A DNA stretch of 64,000 nucleotides from Enterococcus sp. 5H (GCF_028128615.1 NZ_AMDP01000061.1:62001-126000); one strand, 5' to 3'. Positions 8,503 through 16,934 are shown, counted from the first letter of the stretch. Translations and numbers: made by a program. Notes: generated by a model from the letters alone, not told the origin.

Positions 8503-9129
8503 TTATTGCAAAAAAGAATCATCATTCCATAATTTTAATGTGTATGCTTCATCTTGTGCTTCCGTTGTTTCTAAGATTGATAAACTATTATTCTTCAAAC
8601 CACCCATACTGCGCAAGTCACTTAATGCTTTTCCTGAAAGAGCCTGAATTGCGGCCGTCATAGATGCACCGTGTCCTACAAATAAATAGGGTCCTTCACC
8701 TTCTTGAACAGCATTTTCTACTACTGTTGAAATACGTGAAATTGCTTGTTCAATTGGTTCTCCCTGAAAAACATCAGGATTGTATTTATCAAGCTGAAAA
8801 CGCATATGATCTAATTCTTGACTATAGATTTTTCTCATTTCAGCAATTGATTGTCCTTCAAGCTTCCCTAACCCTAGTTCTTTTAGTTCATCCATATATA
8901 CAATTTCAACAGGCTCGTTTAATTCCTGATTAATTCCTAGCGCTGTTTTTTTTGCACGTAGTGAGGTACTTGAAAATATTTTTTTAAATGGAACCTCTTT
9001 AATTGTTTGTCCCAGTAATTTGATTTCATCATAGCTCGTTGGAAGTAACGGTGAATCGCCACTTTTTCCTTGAAAACGCAGTTCTTGATTCCATTCTGTT
9101 TTTCCATGACGAGTAAAGTATAGCTTCAT
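8503..9129 (-). CDS. Histidine phosphatase superfamily protein (phosphoglycerate mutase-like)
   Basis: The 208-residue protein starts with LYFTRHGKTEWN, the catalytic RHG motif of the branch-1 histidine phosphatases, and has the second histidine in LFVGHGASMTAAIQAL. Residues such as SSTSLRAKKTALGI around position 57 match the conserved SxLxRA motif. These cytoplasmic enzymes act on phosphosugars and other small phosphomonoesters; a true cofactor-dependent glycolytic mutase would be about 230-250 residues, so a phosphatase is more likely. It forms a transcription unit with recD2 just downstream. Confidence 0.85.
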   Translation of the reverse strand: MKLYFTRHGKTEWNQELRFQGKSGDSPLLPTSYDEIKLLGQTIKEVPFKKIFSSTSLRAKKTALGINQELNEPVEIVYMDELKELGLGKLEGQSIAEMRKIYSQELDHMRFQLDKYNPDVFQGEPIEQAISRISTVVENAVQEGEGPYLFVGHGASMTAAIQALSGKALSDLRSMGGLKNNSLSILETTEAQDEAYTLKLWNDDSFLQ

Positions 9130-9291
9130 GTGTTGATTCCTACCTCTTTTTTTATAATTTTCTATCTTAACTAGTGTATCATTTTCACTATAAAAATGCT
9201 ATTTCCCTCTGATAAATAGTCAAACAAATATATTTGAAAAAACAGATGGTTATAATAAAATAGAGTTATCTCACTTTAGGAGGAATTTCCT

Positions 9292-9672
9292 TTGTTTTTT
9301 AACCAAATACACCATATCGCCATCAATTGTTCAGACTATGCAAAAGCCAAAGATTTTTATGTGGAAAAGCTTGGTTTTGAGATTATTCGAGAAAATCACA
9401 GAGAAGATAAAAATGATGTGAAATTAGATTTAAAACTCGGAGCATATGAATTAGAATTATTTGTTTCTCCAGTTTTTCCTAAACGTCCTTCTTATCCAGA
9501 AGCTTTAGGTTTAAGACACTTAGCATTTAGAGTAGCCAATATTGAGGAAGTTATTGCTTATTTGGCTTCTAAATCTATTGAATGTGAACCTGTTCGCATC
9601 GATACCTTTACAGGTGAAAAAATGACCTTCTTTTTCGATCCTGATGGATTACCGCTAGAATTGCACGAATAA
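9292..9672 (+). CDS. VOC-family protein (glyoxalase I-like, GloA2 group)
   Basis: The 126-residue protein is one vicinal-oxygen-chelate module: HHIAINCSDYAKAKDFYVEKLGF at the start gives the first metal histidine and the beta-alpha-beta unit, ELELF gives a glutamate, LRHLAFRV the next histidine, and FDPDGLPLELHE the terminal metal glutamate. It resembles lactic-acid-bacterial YaeR/GloA2 proteins, metal-dependent lyases or isomerases of unproven substrate. The start is TTG at 9292 preceded by AGGAGGAATTTCC, which is convincing. It is monocistronic. Confidence 0.85.
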   Translation: MFFNQIHHIAINCSDYAKAKDFYVEKLGFEIIRENHREDKNDVKLDLKLGAYELELFVSPVFPKRPSYPEALGLRHLAFRVANIEEVIAYLASKSIECEPVRIDTFTGEKMTFFFDPDGLPLELHE

Positions 9673-9729
9673 CTAAAAAATAAGAGCTGTTTTTGTCATT
9701 AAGGCAAAAACAGCTCTTATTTTTTAGTT
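9671..9729. terminator. Bidirectional terminator between VOC gene and trmL
   Basis: A perfect stem of about 25 bp, AACTAAAAAATAAGAGCTG... pairing with ...CAGCTCTTATTTTTTAGTT, overlaps the VOC stop codon and has A- and T-runs within its arms, so it can act in both directions. Confidence 0.9.
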
Positions 9730-9731
9730 GT

Positions 9732-10238
9732 CTAATCTAGTTTATCATTTTCATAATGATGCGTTAGTTCCAAGTTGGGAAAATTCTGTTGTTTCAACGC
9801 TTCATAAACAACTAAAGCTACCGTATTTGATAAATTCAACGAACGGACATGTTCATCATTCATCGGAATTCGTAAACATTTATCTTCATTCTCCCGCATG
9901 AATTCCTCCGGTAAGCCAGTAGTTTCTTTTCCAAACATAAAATAATGCTCTTGATTATCAGCATAATCAACTTCACTATATGTTTGATTAGCAAATTTAG
10001 TAATTAGATGTAGCGGATTTTCTCCAACATACTCTAAAAACGCTGCTAAGTCTTTGTGGTAAGTAATATTCACATCATGCCAATAATCCAATCCAGCCCT
10101 TTTCAGTTGTTTATCATCGGTAGAAAAACCTAACGGCTCGATGAGATGTAAGGGGGAATTCGTTGCTGCGCATGTTCTAGCGATATTCCCAGTATTTGCA
10201 GGGATCTGCGGTTCAAATAAAACAATGTGATTTGTCAT
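9732..10238 (-). CDS. trmL: tRNA (cytidine(34)-2'-O)-methyltransferase
   Basis: This 168-residue SPOUT-fold enzyme methylates the wobble-base ribose of tRNA-Leu isoacceptors using S-adenosylmethionine. Motifs are the N-terminal [21 protein letters not shown], the central [12 protein letters not shown] and the C-terminal knot [21 protein letters not shown], in the order and spacing of TrmL/CspR. Length is usual for the family. A small-RNA candidate ends about 60 bases upstream of the start on the same strand, so read-through from that promoter may contribute to expression. Confidence 0.94.
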   Translation of the reverse strand: MTNHIVLFEPQIPANTGNIARTCAATNSPLHLIEPLGFSTDDKQLKRAGLDYWHDVNITYHKDLAAFLEYVGENPLHLITKFANQTYSEVDYADNQEHYFMFGKETTGLPEEFMRENEDKCLRIPMNDEHVRSLNLSNTVALVVYEALKQQNFPNLELTHHYENDKLD

Positions 10239-10299
10239 AGTTACAGCTTCCTTTCAATTTGGTGACATAATATTTATTTTAAATCAGGAAATTTAGCAT

Positions 10300-10414
10300 A
10301 AAAAAAAACGTATCGCCTCGGTGTCAAGCACTGCGAGTCGCTACGTTAGTGAAGCTCTTTTCACTAACTTTTATCAGAACAGGAACCTGATAAAAACCAA
10401 CGAAAAAACAACTT
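10300..10414 (-). ncRNA. Candidate small RNA with its own promoter and terminator
   Basis: In the rlmA-trmL gap, the minus strand has TTGCAA (10449-10444), a 17-base spacer and TATATT (10426-10421), predicting a start near 10414. Three hairpins follow: TTTATCAG/CTGATAAA (10370-10394) with loop GTTCCTGTT, GTTAGTGAA/TTCACTAAC (10345-10368), and a GC-rich stem at 10308-10345 that ends in a run of eight U. The ~115-nt unit has no open reading frame of note and does not resemble 6S, SRP, tmRNA or RNase P RNA. Whether it is a free RNA or a trmL leader with an attenuator is open. Confidence 0.65.
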
Positions 10415-10420
10415 GTATGT

Positions 10421-10449
10421 AATATAACACCAATATCGTAGCTTTGCAA
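10421..10449 (-). promoter_or_regulatory. Promoter of the small-RNA candidate
   Basis: TTGCAA and TATATT are separated by exactly 17 bases (4/6 and 5/6 matches to the housekeeping consensus), and the predicted start precedes the structured stretch by about 20 bases. Confidence 0.65.
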
Positions 10450-10468
10450 TACCTTTTATCAAATTTAC

Positions 10469-11326
10469 TCAATGTAAGCGCCAACTAACGTTTCCTATTA
10501 ACATTCGGACGTCAATTGTAATCTCTCTTAACGGAGCTTTTTGCAGCTTTTGTTTGACTGTTTCAGATACACCCCATTCTAAAGGAGACATTTCCAATAA
10601 ATCTAATTGATTAACTTCAGGAATTTCAAACTTGTATGTTACACGTTCATCAGAGATCACTGACATTTCTTTACTGAATTTCGCTAATACTTTTTCATTT
10701 GAGTAGCTTTGTTTTTCTCGGTCATCCGAGTAAAAAGCCGCTCTCAACTCTTTTAGATAGCCTTCTTCCGGAATAACTTTGATCACCGTTCCATCTTGCT
10801 TTAAAACTCGCCGAAACTCTTGATAATGTGAAGGTGAAAAAATATTTAAAATGGTATCCATCGAATGATCGTTAAAAGGTAAATTAGTCAAATCTGCCAC
10901 ACACCAAAAAGCATCGATTGGTTGACTACTTGCTAAATAGATACCATCTTTGGAAATATCAAAACCTGTTTTCCCACCTGCTAAACCTAACCTTGTCAGC
11001 TCAGATAAAAAACTTCCTTCGCCACACCCCACATCCAGCGTGTTTCCAGTTAAATTCATGGCTTCAATAATTTTATCTAACAACGGCTGGTACATACCGC
11101 TTTGAATCATTTTTCCTCGATGTAATAACATCTTTTTATTGTATTCAGTCTGAATACTATGAGAAAGAAAATAAAGTGTTCCTTTTTTTGATAAATCAAA
11201 CTGATGGTTTTCTTCACAAATTAAACTATAACCATTTAAAACAAATTCCTTATGGCACGTCGGGCAACGAAATTGTCTATAATGTTTCTCTAAATAATTA
11301 CGAGCAGAATCAATTTTTTTTAACAT
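10469..11326 (-). CDS. rlmA: 23S rRNA (guanine-N1-)-methyltransferase
   Basis: The 285-residue protein has an N-terminal zinc ribbon, FRCPTCHKEFVLNGYSLICEE with a following NHQFD (residues about 19-45), then a Rossmann-like SAM-binding domain with LDVGCGEGSFLSEL near residue 97. That architecture is RlmA: RlmA(I) modifies G745 and RlmA(II)/TlrB G748 of 23S rRNA in the nascent-peptide tunnel region. Gram-positive members are usually of type II. The NIFSPSHYQEF segment corresponds to the catalytic region. It is a single gene ahead of the small-RNA promoter. Confidence 0.9.
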   Translation of the reverse strand: MLKKIDSARNYLEKHYRQFRCPTCHKEFVLNGYSLICEENHQFDLSKKGTLYFLSHSIQTEYNKKMLLHRGKMIQSGMYQPLLDKIIEAMNLTGNTLDVGCGEGSFLSELTRLGLAGGKTGFDISKDGIYLASSQPIDAFWCVADLTNLPFNDHSMDTILNIFSPSHYQEFRRVLKQDGTVIKVIPEEGYLKELRAAFYSDDREKQSYSNEKVLAKFSKEMSVISDERVTYKFEIPEVNQLDLLEMSPLEWGVSETVKQKLQKAPLREITIDVRMLIGNVSWRLH

Positions 11327-11405
11327 AAAAATACGTCCTATCCACTAAAATTTCAGAATATAGCTGATAAACTATCGCACTTCATCTTACAACGATAACA
11401 AAACT

Positions 11406-11433
11406 TTGGCAACCCGAAGAATTATGGTACAAT
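11406..11433 (+). promoter_or_regulatory. Promoter of cutC
   Basis: TTGGCA (11406-11411) and TACAAT (11428-11433) are 16 bases apart, with a TGG extended -10 element directly before the TACAAT. The cutC ribosome site follows at 11451-11457. Confidence 0.6.
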
Positions 11434-11464
11434 GCCTGTGAAGAAAAAACGAGGAGTGGAAAAA

Positions 11465-12097
11465 ATGATTAAAGAATTTTGTGCTGAAAACTTTACCAAC
11501 ATTCCAACTGCTATCCGTAATGGCGCTGGACGAATTGAATTGTGTGACAACCTGGCTGTTGGAGGAACCACACCAAGTACAGGTGTAATCGAAGAAGTAA
11601 TTGCTTATGCTGGTGAAAAATCAATTCCGGTAATGACTATTATTCGACCTCGCGGCGGTGATTTTGTCTATAATGATATTGAGCTGAAAATCATGCATAC
11701 TGATTTGATTGAAGCAAAAAAAATCGGTACAGATGGTGTTGTTATTGGCTGTTTAACAAATGATGGATGGCTGGACGAAGATGCTCTAGAAATGCTAATC
11801 GAAACCGCTGAGGGTTTACAAATCACTTTTCATATGGCGTTTGATGTCCTGAGTAAAGAACAACAATTTGCTGCGATTGATTGGTTAGTAGATCATGAAG
11901 TGCACCGGATTCTAACGCATGGCGGACCTGCTGGAACTTCAATAGAAGAAAATTTTGAGCATTTAAAAGCTTTGATTGAGTATGCAAATGGTCGTATTAT
12001 TATTTTACCTGGCGGCGGTATTTCTGATAAAAATGCTGAAACAGTTATTAACGAACTAAAAGTCAATGAAGTTCATGGAACTAAAATTGTTGGTTAA
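11465..12097 (+). CDS. cutC: CutC-family protein (PF03932)
   Basis: A 210-residue TIM-barrel protein beginning MIKEFCAENFTNIPTAIRNGAGRIELCDNL, with IIRPRGGDFVY and RILTHGGPAG typical of the family. CutC was named for copper sensitivity in E. coli, but the role in copper handling is disputed and the biochemical activity is unknown; the E. faecalis protein has been crystallised and linked to copper response. The ATG at 11465 is chosen because GAGGAGTGG lies just before it; the upstream in-frame ATG at 11432 lies in the promoter -10 region. It ends a few residues early relative to some homologues but looks intact. Confidence 0.9.
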   Translation: MIKEFCAENFTNIPTAIRNGAGRIELCDNLAVGGTTPSTGVIEEVIAYAGEKSIPVMTIIRPRGGDFVYNDIELKIMHTDLIEAKKIGTDGVVIGCLTNDGWLDEDALEMLIETAEGLQITFHMAFDVLSKEQQFAAIDWLVDHEVHRILTHGGPAGTSIEENFEHLKALIEYANGRIIILPGGGISDKNAETVINELKVNEVHGTKIVG

Positions 12098-12112
12098 TTG
12101 ATAGGCTAAAGA

Positions 12113-12164
12113 AAAAAGAGGCAAAACAACTCCTTAATTAGTGAAGTTGATGTCTCTTTTGTGT
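12113..12164 (+). terminator. Terminator downstream of cutC
   Basis: AAAAAAGAGGCAAAACAACT and AGTTGATGTCTCTTTTGTG form an imperfect stem ending in TTTTGTGTTTT. Confidence 0.65.
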
Positions 12165-12252
12165 TTTAAGCAAAAATATAAGCATCACTAAACTGCCTTT
12201 CTTCCATTGCCTTAACTACAAGTGAGCTTGAATCATAAGTTCATAGAAACAG

Positions 12253-12304
12253 AAAAAATAGAAGACAAAAAATCGGAAAAAATATTTTTCGTTTTCTATT
12301 TTTT
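12253..12304. terminator. AT-rich hairpin, probable terminator of the dga operon
   Basis: AAAAAATAGAA and TTCTATTTTTT frame an inner CGGAAAAA/TTTTTCG stem about 80 bases downstream of dgaF. The rest of the 12165-12384 gap shows nothing recognisable. Confidence 0.55.
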
Positions 12305-12384
12305 ATTATTAACTGATTTAGCTTAATTTACAACCAAAGCACTAATCCACTTTTATTGTGCATCTATTTTGTTTTACTCTTTTG

Positions 12385-13125
12385 CTATTTCAACGTATTT
12401 TTCATCATATCCAACAAAATTTTCACATCTTCTGGTTTGGTGTCCCCTGTTTTTTTGTCGATAATTGAGCTGTATACGTGAGGAATGATCTTTTTCACAC
12501 CTGCATCAACAGCGATTTGAACGATTTCTTCAAAGTTTTCTAAATCAATACCACCAGTCGGCTCCAGATAAAAATCATATTTTGCACAAGCCTCAGCCAC
12601 TACTTTATATTCTTCAATGTGTGCTAAACCCTTCATCGGGAAATACTTGATCGAGCTGCCGCCCATATCTTGAAGCAATTTGATCGCTGTTTCGATTGGT
12701 ATTTCTCCTTCGGGTGCTTGTGAGCTTAATGAACCTGTAGCAATATTCACGATACCAACTTTTCCAGTTGGAGAAACCAGACCATTAACGATTGTTTCAT
12801 TTTGTCCCAGCAAAGCACGAGCAGTTCCGACTCCTGTAAAGACTTGGTTTACGTGTTGTGGTTGTAATTCAGCAGAAATCCGGCTAACCATTTGACTTTG
12901 GTTAGGATCCCCTGCACCTAATCCGACTGATAGAGCATTGTTTGTTTTTACGGCATACTTTTTCATGTCTTCAATCGCCGCTTCATCTGTTGGATAGTTT
13001 TTGGATAACACACCTAAAATCACGTGACCTTCTGCGGCTTCATAGCATTCTTTGGCATTTTCAATTGAGTTAGCTAAAACATTTAAGCAGATGCGATCTT
13101 CTAAATAATTTGGTGTTAATGACAT
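12385..13125 (-). CDS. dgaF: 2-dehydro-3-deoxy-phosphogluconate aldolase, DgaF family
   Basis: The 246-residue protein belongs to the KDGP aldolase family once called DUF1341, distinct from the short Eda aldolase. It is predicted to split 2-keto-3-deoxygluconate 6-phosphate to pyruvate and glyceraldehyde 3-phosphate, the last step of D-glucosaminate breakdown described in Salmonella. Landmarks are VGLGAGDPNQSQMV, GGSSIKYFPMKGLAH with the likely Schiff-base lysine, and LEPTGGIDLENFEEI. It lies 26 bases after dgaE, behind the matching PTS. Family plus operon context make the assignment firm, although the sugar has not been tested. Confidence 0.9.
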   Translation of the reverse strand: MSLTPNYLEDRICLNVLANSIENAKECYEAAEGHVILGVLSKNYPTDEAAIEDMKKYAVKTNNALSVGLGAGDPNQSQMVSRISAELQPQHVNQVFTGVGTARALLGQNETIVNGLVSPTGKVGIVNIATGSLSSQAPEGEIPIETAIKLLQDMGGSSIKYFPMKGLAHIEEYKVVAEACAKYDFYLEPTGGIDLENFEEIVQIAVDAGVKKIIPHVYSSIIDKKTGDTKPEDVKILLDMMKNTLK

Positions 13126-13151
13126 ATGTTTCTCTCCTCTTCGTTTGAAAG

Positions 13152-14243
13152 TTAATTTATGATCTCAGTTAAACGAGTCACGATTTTATTCATTTCTGTT
13201 TCGCTGACCGAGCGGATATCAAACTCAATAATTCCGTTGTTCGCTTGGTATTCACGCGTATAAATTGCCGGACTTTCAGCTTTTAATTCTTGGATGACTT
13301 CTTTAGCTGTTTTTTCACCTGTCACTTTGATACTAGCTCTGTAGATATCACGACCAGCACCATCTTGGACGATTTTTGCCTCAAGGTTTGACAACTGATT
13401 CAGTCTTTCGATAAATGGTGTTAGACGTGCTTTCATTGAATTACCCGATTCGCTGCCATTTTTTACATAGTCATCTACCGCTTGAGTGAAACCTAAGATA
13501 TTATCTTTACCGATCTTCATTGAGCGACCGATACCCTTACCTTGAAGTCTTAGCCAGTCAATATATTCTTTTTTACCAATGACTAATCCAGCACTTGGAC
13601 CTTCAATGGCTTTAGCCCCACTGTAAATCACCAGATCCGCACCTGCTTTTGTATACTTGAACAAATCTGCTTCCGCTGCTGCATCTATAATCAGCGGTAA
13701 TTTATGTTTTTGCGCCACAGCTACGGCTTCTGCTACATTCAGCATACTTTTTTGAACGGTATGATGACTCTTAATGTACAAAATTGCCGCAGTTTGCTTA
13801 GTAATCATCGTTTCAACATTTTCTGGTGTGCACATGTTGGCATAGCCAGCTTCGATAATCTGACCGCCGCCTTGTTCCACCATCACTTCAACAGGAGTGC
13901 CATAATCTACGTTATGACCTTTAGGCAAGATAATTTCCCTCCTGGTTACCTTATCGGTATAAGGATGATAAGCGTGATAGGCTGATCCTTGCCCAATCAA
14001 GGCTGCTATGCTTTGTGCAATACCAGCTGAAGCAGAAGAAACAACTTGAGCATCTTCTACATGTAAAATTTTTGCTAGGTACGAACCTGTTTGAATACTT
14101 AGCTGGCTCATTTCAAAGAAATGTTCTCCGCCAAATCGTTGTGCGGCTAACACGCTTTCACTAACTTTTGAGACACCAAGAATCGTCATTTTTCCTGAAG
14201 CATTGATGACGTCTTTTAGATTGAACTTCTTGTAACTATCCAT
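13152..14243 (-). CDS. dgaE: D-glucosaminate-6-phosphate ammonia-lyase (SelA-like PLP enzyme)
   Basis: The 363-residue protein has the SelA/DgaE fold-type I PLP signature: KDVINASGKMTILGVSKVS at the N-terminus, DAAAEADL for the cofactor aspartate, and YSGAKAIEGPSAGLVIG with the PLP lysine near residue 214. DgaE converts D-glucosaminate 6-phosphate to 2-keto-3-deoxygluconate 6-phosphate with loss of ammonia. True selenocysteine synthase is about 460 residues and would accompany selenium genes, which are absent here. It lies between the PTS genes and the aldolase; a 16-bp hairpin precedes it. Confidence 0.9.
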   Translation of the reverse strand: MDSYKKFNLKDVINASGKMTILGVSKVSESVLAAQRFGGEHFFEMSQLSIQTGSYLAKILHVEDAQVVSSASAGIAQSIAALIGQGSAYHAYHPYTDKVTRREIILPKGHNVDYGTPVEVMVEQGGGQIIEAGYANMCTPENVETMITKQTAAILYIKSHHTVQKSMLNVAEAVAVAQKHKLPLIIDAAAEADLFKYTKAGADLVIYSGAKAIEGPSAGLVIGKKEYIDWLRLQGKGIGRSMKIGKDNILGFTQAVDDYVKNGSESGNSMKARLTPFIERLNQLSNLEAKIVQDGAGRDIYRASIKVTGEKTAKEVIQELKAESPAIYTREYQANNGIIEFDIRSVSETEMNKIVTRLTEIIN

Positions 14244-14291
14244 TTATTAATCACCTCTCCAAAGCATTGTATTCAAAATTGTATCAAGCTA

Positions 14292-14326
14292 AATAAAATC
14301 ATACGAAGTATTCATATGATTTTATT
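14292..14326. promoter_or_regulatory. Intra-operon hairpin between PTS IID gene and dgaE
   Basis: AATAAAATCATACGAA and TTCATATGATTTTATT form a 16-bp stem with one wobble and a 3-base loop. Its position between the transporter and catabolic genes suggests a partial terminator or an mRNA-stability or processing element. Confidence 0.6.
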
Positions 14327-14334
14327 CTCAACTC

Positions 14335-15171
14335 TTATAATAATCCTAAAAATGAGCCAACAATACTGACAAGAACGATTGTGCCAATAATAATACCGTA
14401 ACGAGGACCTTTTTTCACCATATAGAAATAAATTAAGAATACCGCAGTTAAAGGTAGAATTCCCTTCATAATTTGATCGAGAATATCTTGAACAACAATC
14501 GTTGCTCCGCCTGTAACATGAAATTTCATTGGACTGGAAATATTCACATAACTTGCAGATAACGCACCCATCATCATCATTCCCAGAACATTGGCTCCAT
14601 AGATAACTTGTTTAATTTTTCCGTCTTTTAATAGGGCCATAATGGAGTTACGTCCTAAGGTGTATGATTTATTAATCAATCCCCAACTAATATACATTGT
14701 TAGTAATGTATAAATAACAAGTGGACCAATTCCACCAAAAATGCTGCCATTTTTAGCCATAGGAATAAAAATCGAGATGATTAACGGCATGATAGCCGCC
14801 CAAACAATAGAATCCCCAATTCCTGCAAGTGGACCCATCAAGCCTGTTTTAATCGACGTAATTGCTGAATCACCAATCTCAGCTCCATTCGCGCGCTCTT
14901 CTTCCATAGCTAGTGAAATACCTTGGATGGAAGAACCAATAGTTCCTTCAGTATTAAAGAAAGCTAAATGTCTTTTTAAAGCTTCACGTTGCTCTTCTTC
15001 ATTACCCGCGTAGAGTTTTTTGATTGCGGGGATCATTGAAGCACAAAAGATTAAACTTTGCAGCCGTTCATAAGAATTAGATAATTCACAACCTAATTGA
15101 TAAATCCAAAACGATTTACGAATTTCTTTTTTTGATAATTTCTTTTGATTCATATCTGTCGTATTTTCCAT
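14335..15171 (-). CDS. dgaD: PTS mannose/fructose/sorbose family IID component
   Basis: The 278-residue membrane protein has the IID signature LGCELSNSYERLQSLIFCASMIPAIKKLY near the N-terminus, a cytoplasmic helical domain ending in SITSIKTGLMGPLAGIGDSI, and C-terminal membrane segments. With IIC it forms the translocation channel of a mannose-class phosphotransferase system. Start ATG at 15171 overlaps the IIC stop. Given dgaE and dgaF downstream, the substrate is probably D-glucosaminate or a related amino-sugar acid, delivered as the 6-phosphate. Confidence 0.92.
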   Translation of the reverse strand: MENTTDMNQKKLSKKEIRKSFWIYQLGCELSNSYERLQSLIFCASMIPAIKKLYAGNEEEQREALKRHLAFFNTEGTIGSSIQGISLAMEEERANGAEIGDSAITSIKTGLMGPLAGIGDSIVWAAIMPLIISIFIPMAKNGSIFGGIGPLVIYTLLTMYISWGLINKSYTLGRNSIMALLKDGKIKQVIYGANVLGMMMMGALSASYVNISSPMKFHVTGGATIVVQDILDQIMKGILPLTAVFLIYFYMVKKGPRYGIIIGTIVLVSIVGSFLGLL

Positions 15172-15929
15172 TAGGCTTCCCCCTCTTTCAGTGCGTTATT
15201 TCTCACCAAGAAAGCAACACATGTGCCGATAACTGCCACAGCCATCACTTCTGCTCCGAAATACATAACGACAACAAAGCCAATTAGGAAATAAGGGATC
15301 AATGTTTTCTTCCCTATTACCATGATTGTTAAAGCAAACCCTAATGCCGGTAATAACCCACCCATCACTTCAAAACCGTGCATCAATTTTTCGGGAATAA
15401 TTGCTAATAAGTTTGTCACTACTGATTGACCAAAGAAATTACCGGCAAATACTAAAGGAAAACGCAATAGAAAACCAACAAGACTTGGATATAAGAAGGC
15501 AGCGCGGTAAATTCCTTTGTAATTTAAGTTTTCAGCATACTTATCTGCCATGTGAACAAATGTAGCATTCACCGTTCTTCTAATCTGATCCATGAACACG
15601 CCTAAAACACCAAATGGTACCGCTAAAGCAATCGCGGCTTCTGCATTCATGCCTACACCTAAAGCAATCGGAATTGCAATCGCCGAAGCTAGAGCTGGAT
15701 CACTAGGAACATTCCCTCCCGGCGTAGAAGTAACACCCAGATAAACTAATTGAATCCCAGCACCGATTGTCATCGCTTCAGCAATTTTTCCAGTCGCAAG
15801 CCCAGCAACCATTGCCGCACATAAAGGTTGTGACAACATTCCTGAAAATGTGTACCCAAATCGTAAACGAGCAAACCAATAATACAACCCCATCGTAATT
15901 GAAACACCTAAAACGCCCATTTTTCCCAT
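15171..15929 (-). CDS. dgaC: PTS mannose/fructose/sorbose family IIC component
   Basis: A 252-residue polytopic membrane protein with the IIC family sequence ATGKIAEAMTIGAGIQLVYLGV, followed by the TPGGNVPSDPALASAIAIPIALG loop typical of sorbose-type IIC proteins. Together with IID it carries the sugar through the membrane. It overlaps dgaD by one base and follows IIB by 15 bases, so all PTS parts are made from one message. Confidence 0.92.
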   Translation of the reverse strand: MGKMGVLGVSITMGLYYWFARLRFGYTFSGMLSQPLCAAMVAGLATGKIAEAMTIGAGIQLVYLGVTSTPGGNVPSDPALASAIAIPIALGVGMNAEAAIALAVPFGVLGVFMDQIRRTVNATFVHMADKYAENLNYKGIYRAAFLYPSLVGFLLRFPLVFAGNFFGQSVVTNLLAIIPEKLMHGFEVMGGLLPALGFALTIMVIGKKTLIPYFLIGFVVVMYFGAEVMAVAVIGTCVAFLVRNNALKEGEA

Positions 15930-15944
15930 TCCTCTTTTCTTAAT

Positions 15945-16442
15945 TTATAATGTATGATATTTTTCAACCAATTTTGCAATTGGCATTGGATTATCTTCTG
16001 GAATCGCTTGGAAGAAAACATTTAAATTCTTTTCCGAAAACCGATTTAAAATCTCAACATCATTTTCAGATAGATTGATATTCTTTAAAACATTTTTCCG
16101 CTCTGCTCCGCCGCCTAAACCACCAATTTGGATGTCATTTTCAACAACACAGGCATTTACCATAGCTTCTAATGTTGATAAATCCGGTACTAAGAACAAA
16201 ATTTTAGCTGAACTATTTGGCGCAGCTTCCTTCCAATAAGCTATTGCGGACTCCACACCATAGATCTTCACTTCTACTCCTGGAGGCGCCGCCATCACAT
16301 AGATACTTTGAAGAAATTCATCTTTTTCCAATTCATCACTGACGACTAGAATTTCATCTGCTCCTGATTGCTGCAGCCATTTCGTTACCACTTGCCCATG
16401 AATCAAACGACTATCTACCCTTGTTAATACGATTTTTGCCAT
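15945..16442 (-). CDS. dgaB: PTS mannose/fructose/sorbose family IIB component
   Basis: The 165-residue cytoplasmic phosphocarrier has the active-site histidine in LTRVDSRLIHGQVVTKW at residue 15, as in all mannose-class IIB proteins (these use histidine rather than cysteine). VMAAPPGVEVKIY and IGGLGGGAERK are further family landmarks. It takes phosphate from IIA and gives it to the incoming sugar. Length is usual. It lies between iia and iic. Confidence 0.93.
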   Translation of the reverse strand: MAKIVLTRVDSRLIHGQVVTKWLQQSGADEILVVSDELEKDEFLQSIYVMAAPPGVEVKIYGVESAIAYWKEAAPNSSAKILFLVPDLSTLEAMVNACVVENDIQIGGLGGGAERKNVLKNINLSENDVEILNRFSEKNLNVFFQAIPEDNPMPIAKLVEKYHTL

Positions 16443-16469
16443 TTTTACCTACTCCTGTCTTCTTTACAT

Positions 16470-16874
16470 TTAATTTACTGATGGTATTTCTAATATCTGA
16501 CAATTATCCAGAGATGCTTGTAAAATTTCTTTACCCGCTTGTTCCGTAAACGGAAAGTACTGTTTCATCACAGCATCCAAAAGCATCGCTGTATTTAATC
16601 CTGAAATAGCCAAAATATCATAGTCCCTTGAGAGTCTTAAGGCAACATTGCTCGTCGTTCCTCCTTTTATATCCGTCAATATTAATAATTTTTCACTCCA
16701 TGTCAGACTTTGTAATTGCAGTTCCACACGCTTGATGTATTCCTGTAGATTATCTGCTGGTTCTAAAATCACTTCATAAACATTTTCTGTCTCTCCAACG
16801 ATCATGTTAATACTATTCAACAGTCGTTGACCCCAACCTCCGTGGGTCAATAAAACAATCGGTTCTTTACTCAT
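16470..16874 (-). CDS. dgaA: PTS mannose/fructose/sorbose family IIA component
   Basis: The 134-residue protein begins PIVLLTHGGWGQRLLNSI, with the phosphorylated histidine at residue 11, and carries ILTDIKGGTTSNVALRLS, the conserved DxxGGTxxN motif of EIIA-Man. It is phosphorylated by HPr and hands phosphate to IIB. It is the first gene of the operon, starting 44 bases downstream of the -12 element of a sigma-54 promoter. Confidence 0.93.
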   Translation of the reverse strand: MSKEPIVLLTHGGWGQRLLNSINMIVGETENVYEVILEPADNLQEYIKRVELQLQSLTWSEKLLILTDIKGGTTSNVALRLSRDYDILAISGLNTAMLLDAVMKQYFPFTEQAGKEILQASLDNCQILEIPSVN

Positions 16875-16917
16875 TTTTTCATCTCCTTAATTTAATTCCT
16901 CATTCGTTTAACTATAG

Positions 16918-16934
16918 AGCAAGAGTTGTGCCAA
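16918..16934 (-). promoter_or_regulatory. Sigma-54 (-24/-12) promoter of the dga PTS operon
   Basis: On the minus strand TTGGCACAACTCTTGCT matches TGGCAC-N5-TTGCW, the sigma-54 consensus, with GG at -24 and GC at -12 in the right spacing. It precedes dgaA and follows the gene of a sigma-54-dependent activator. The rpoN gene itself is not in the window. Confidence 0.85.

Noticed and set aside
10308-10345. Resemblance of the small-RNA terminator (CACCGAG) to a tracrRNA tail
   Set aside because: No cas genes, CRISPR repeats or anti-repeat are present; the match is a few bases only.
13152-14243. Selenocysteine synthase
   Set aside because: It is shorter than SelA and lies between PTS and aldolase genes, which fits DgaE.
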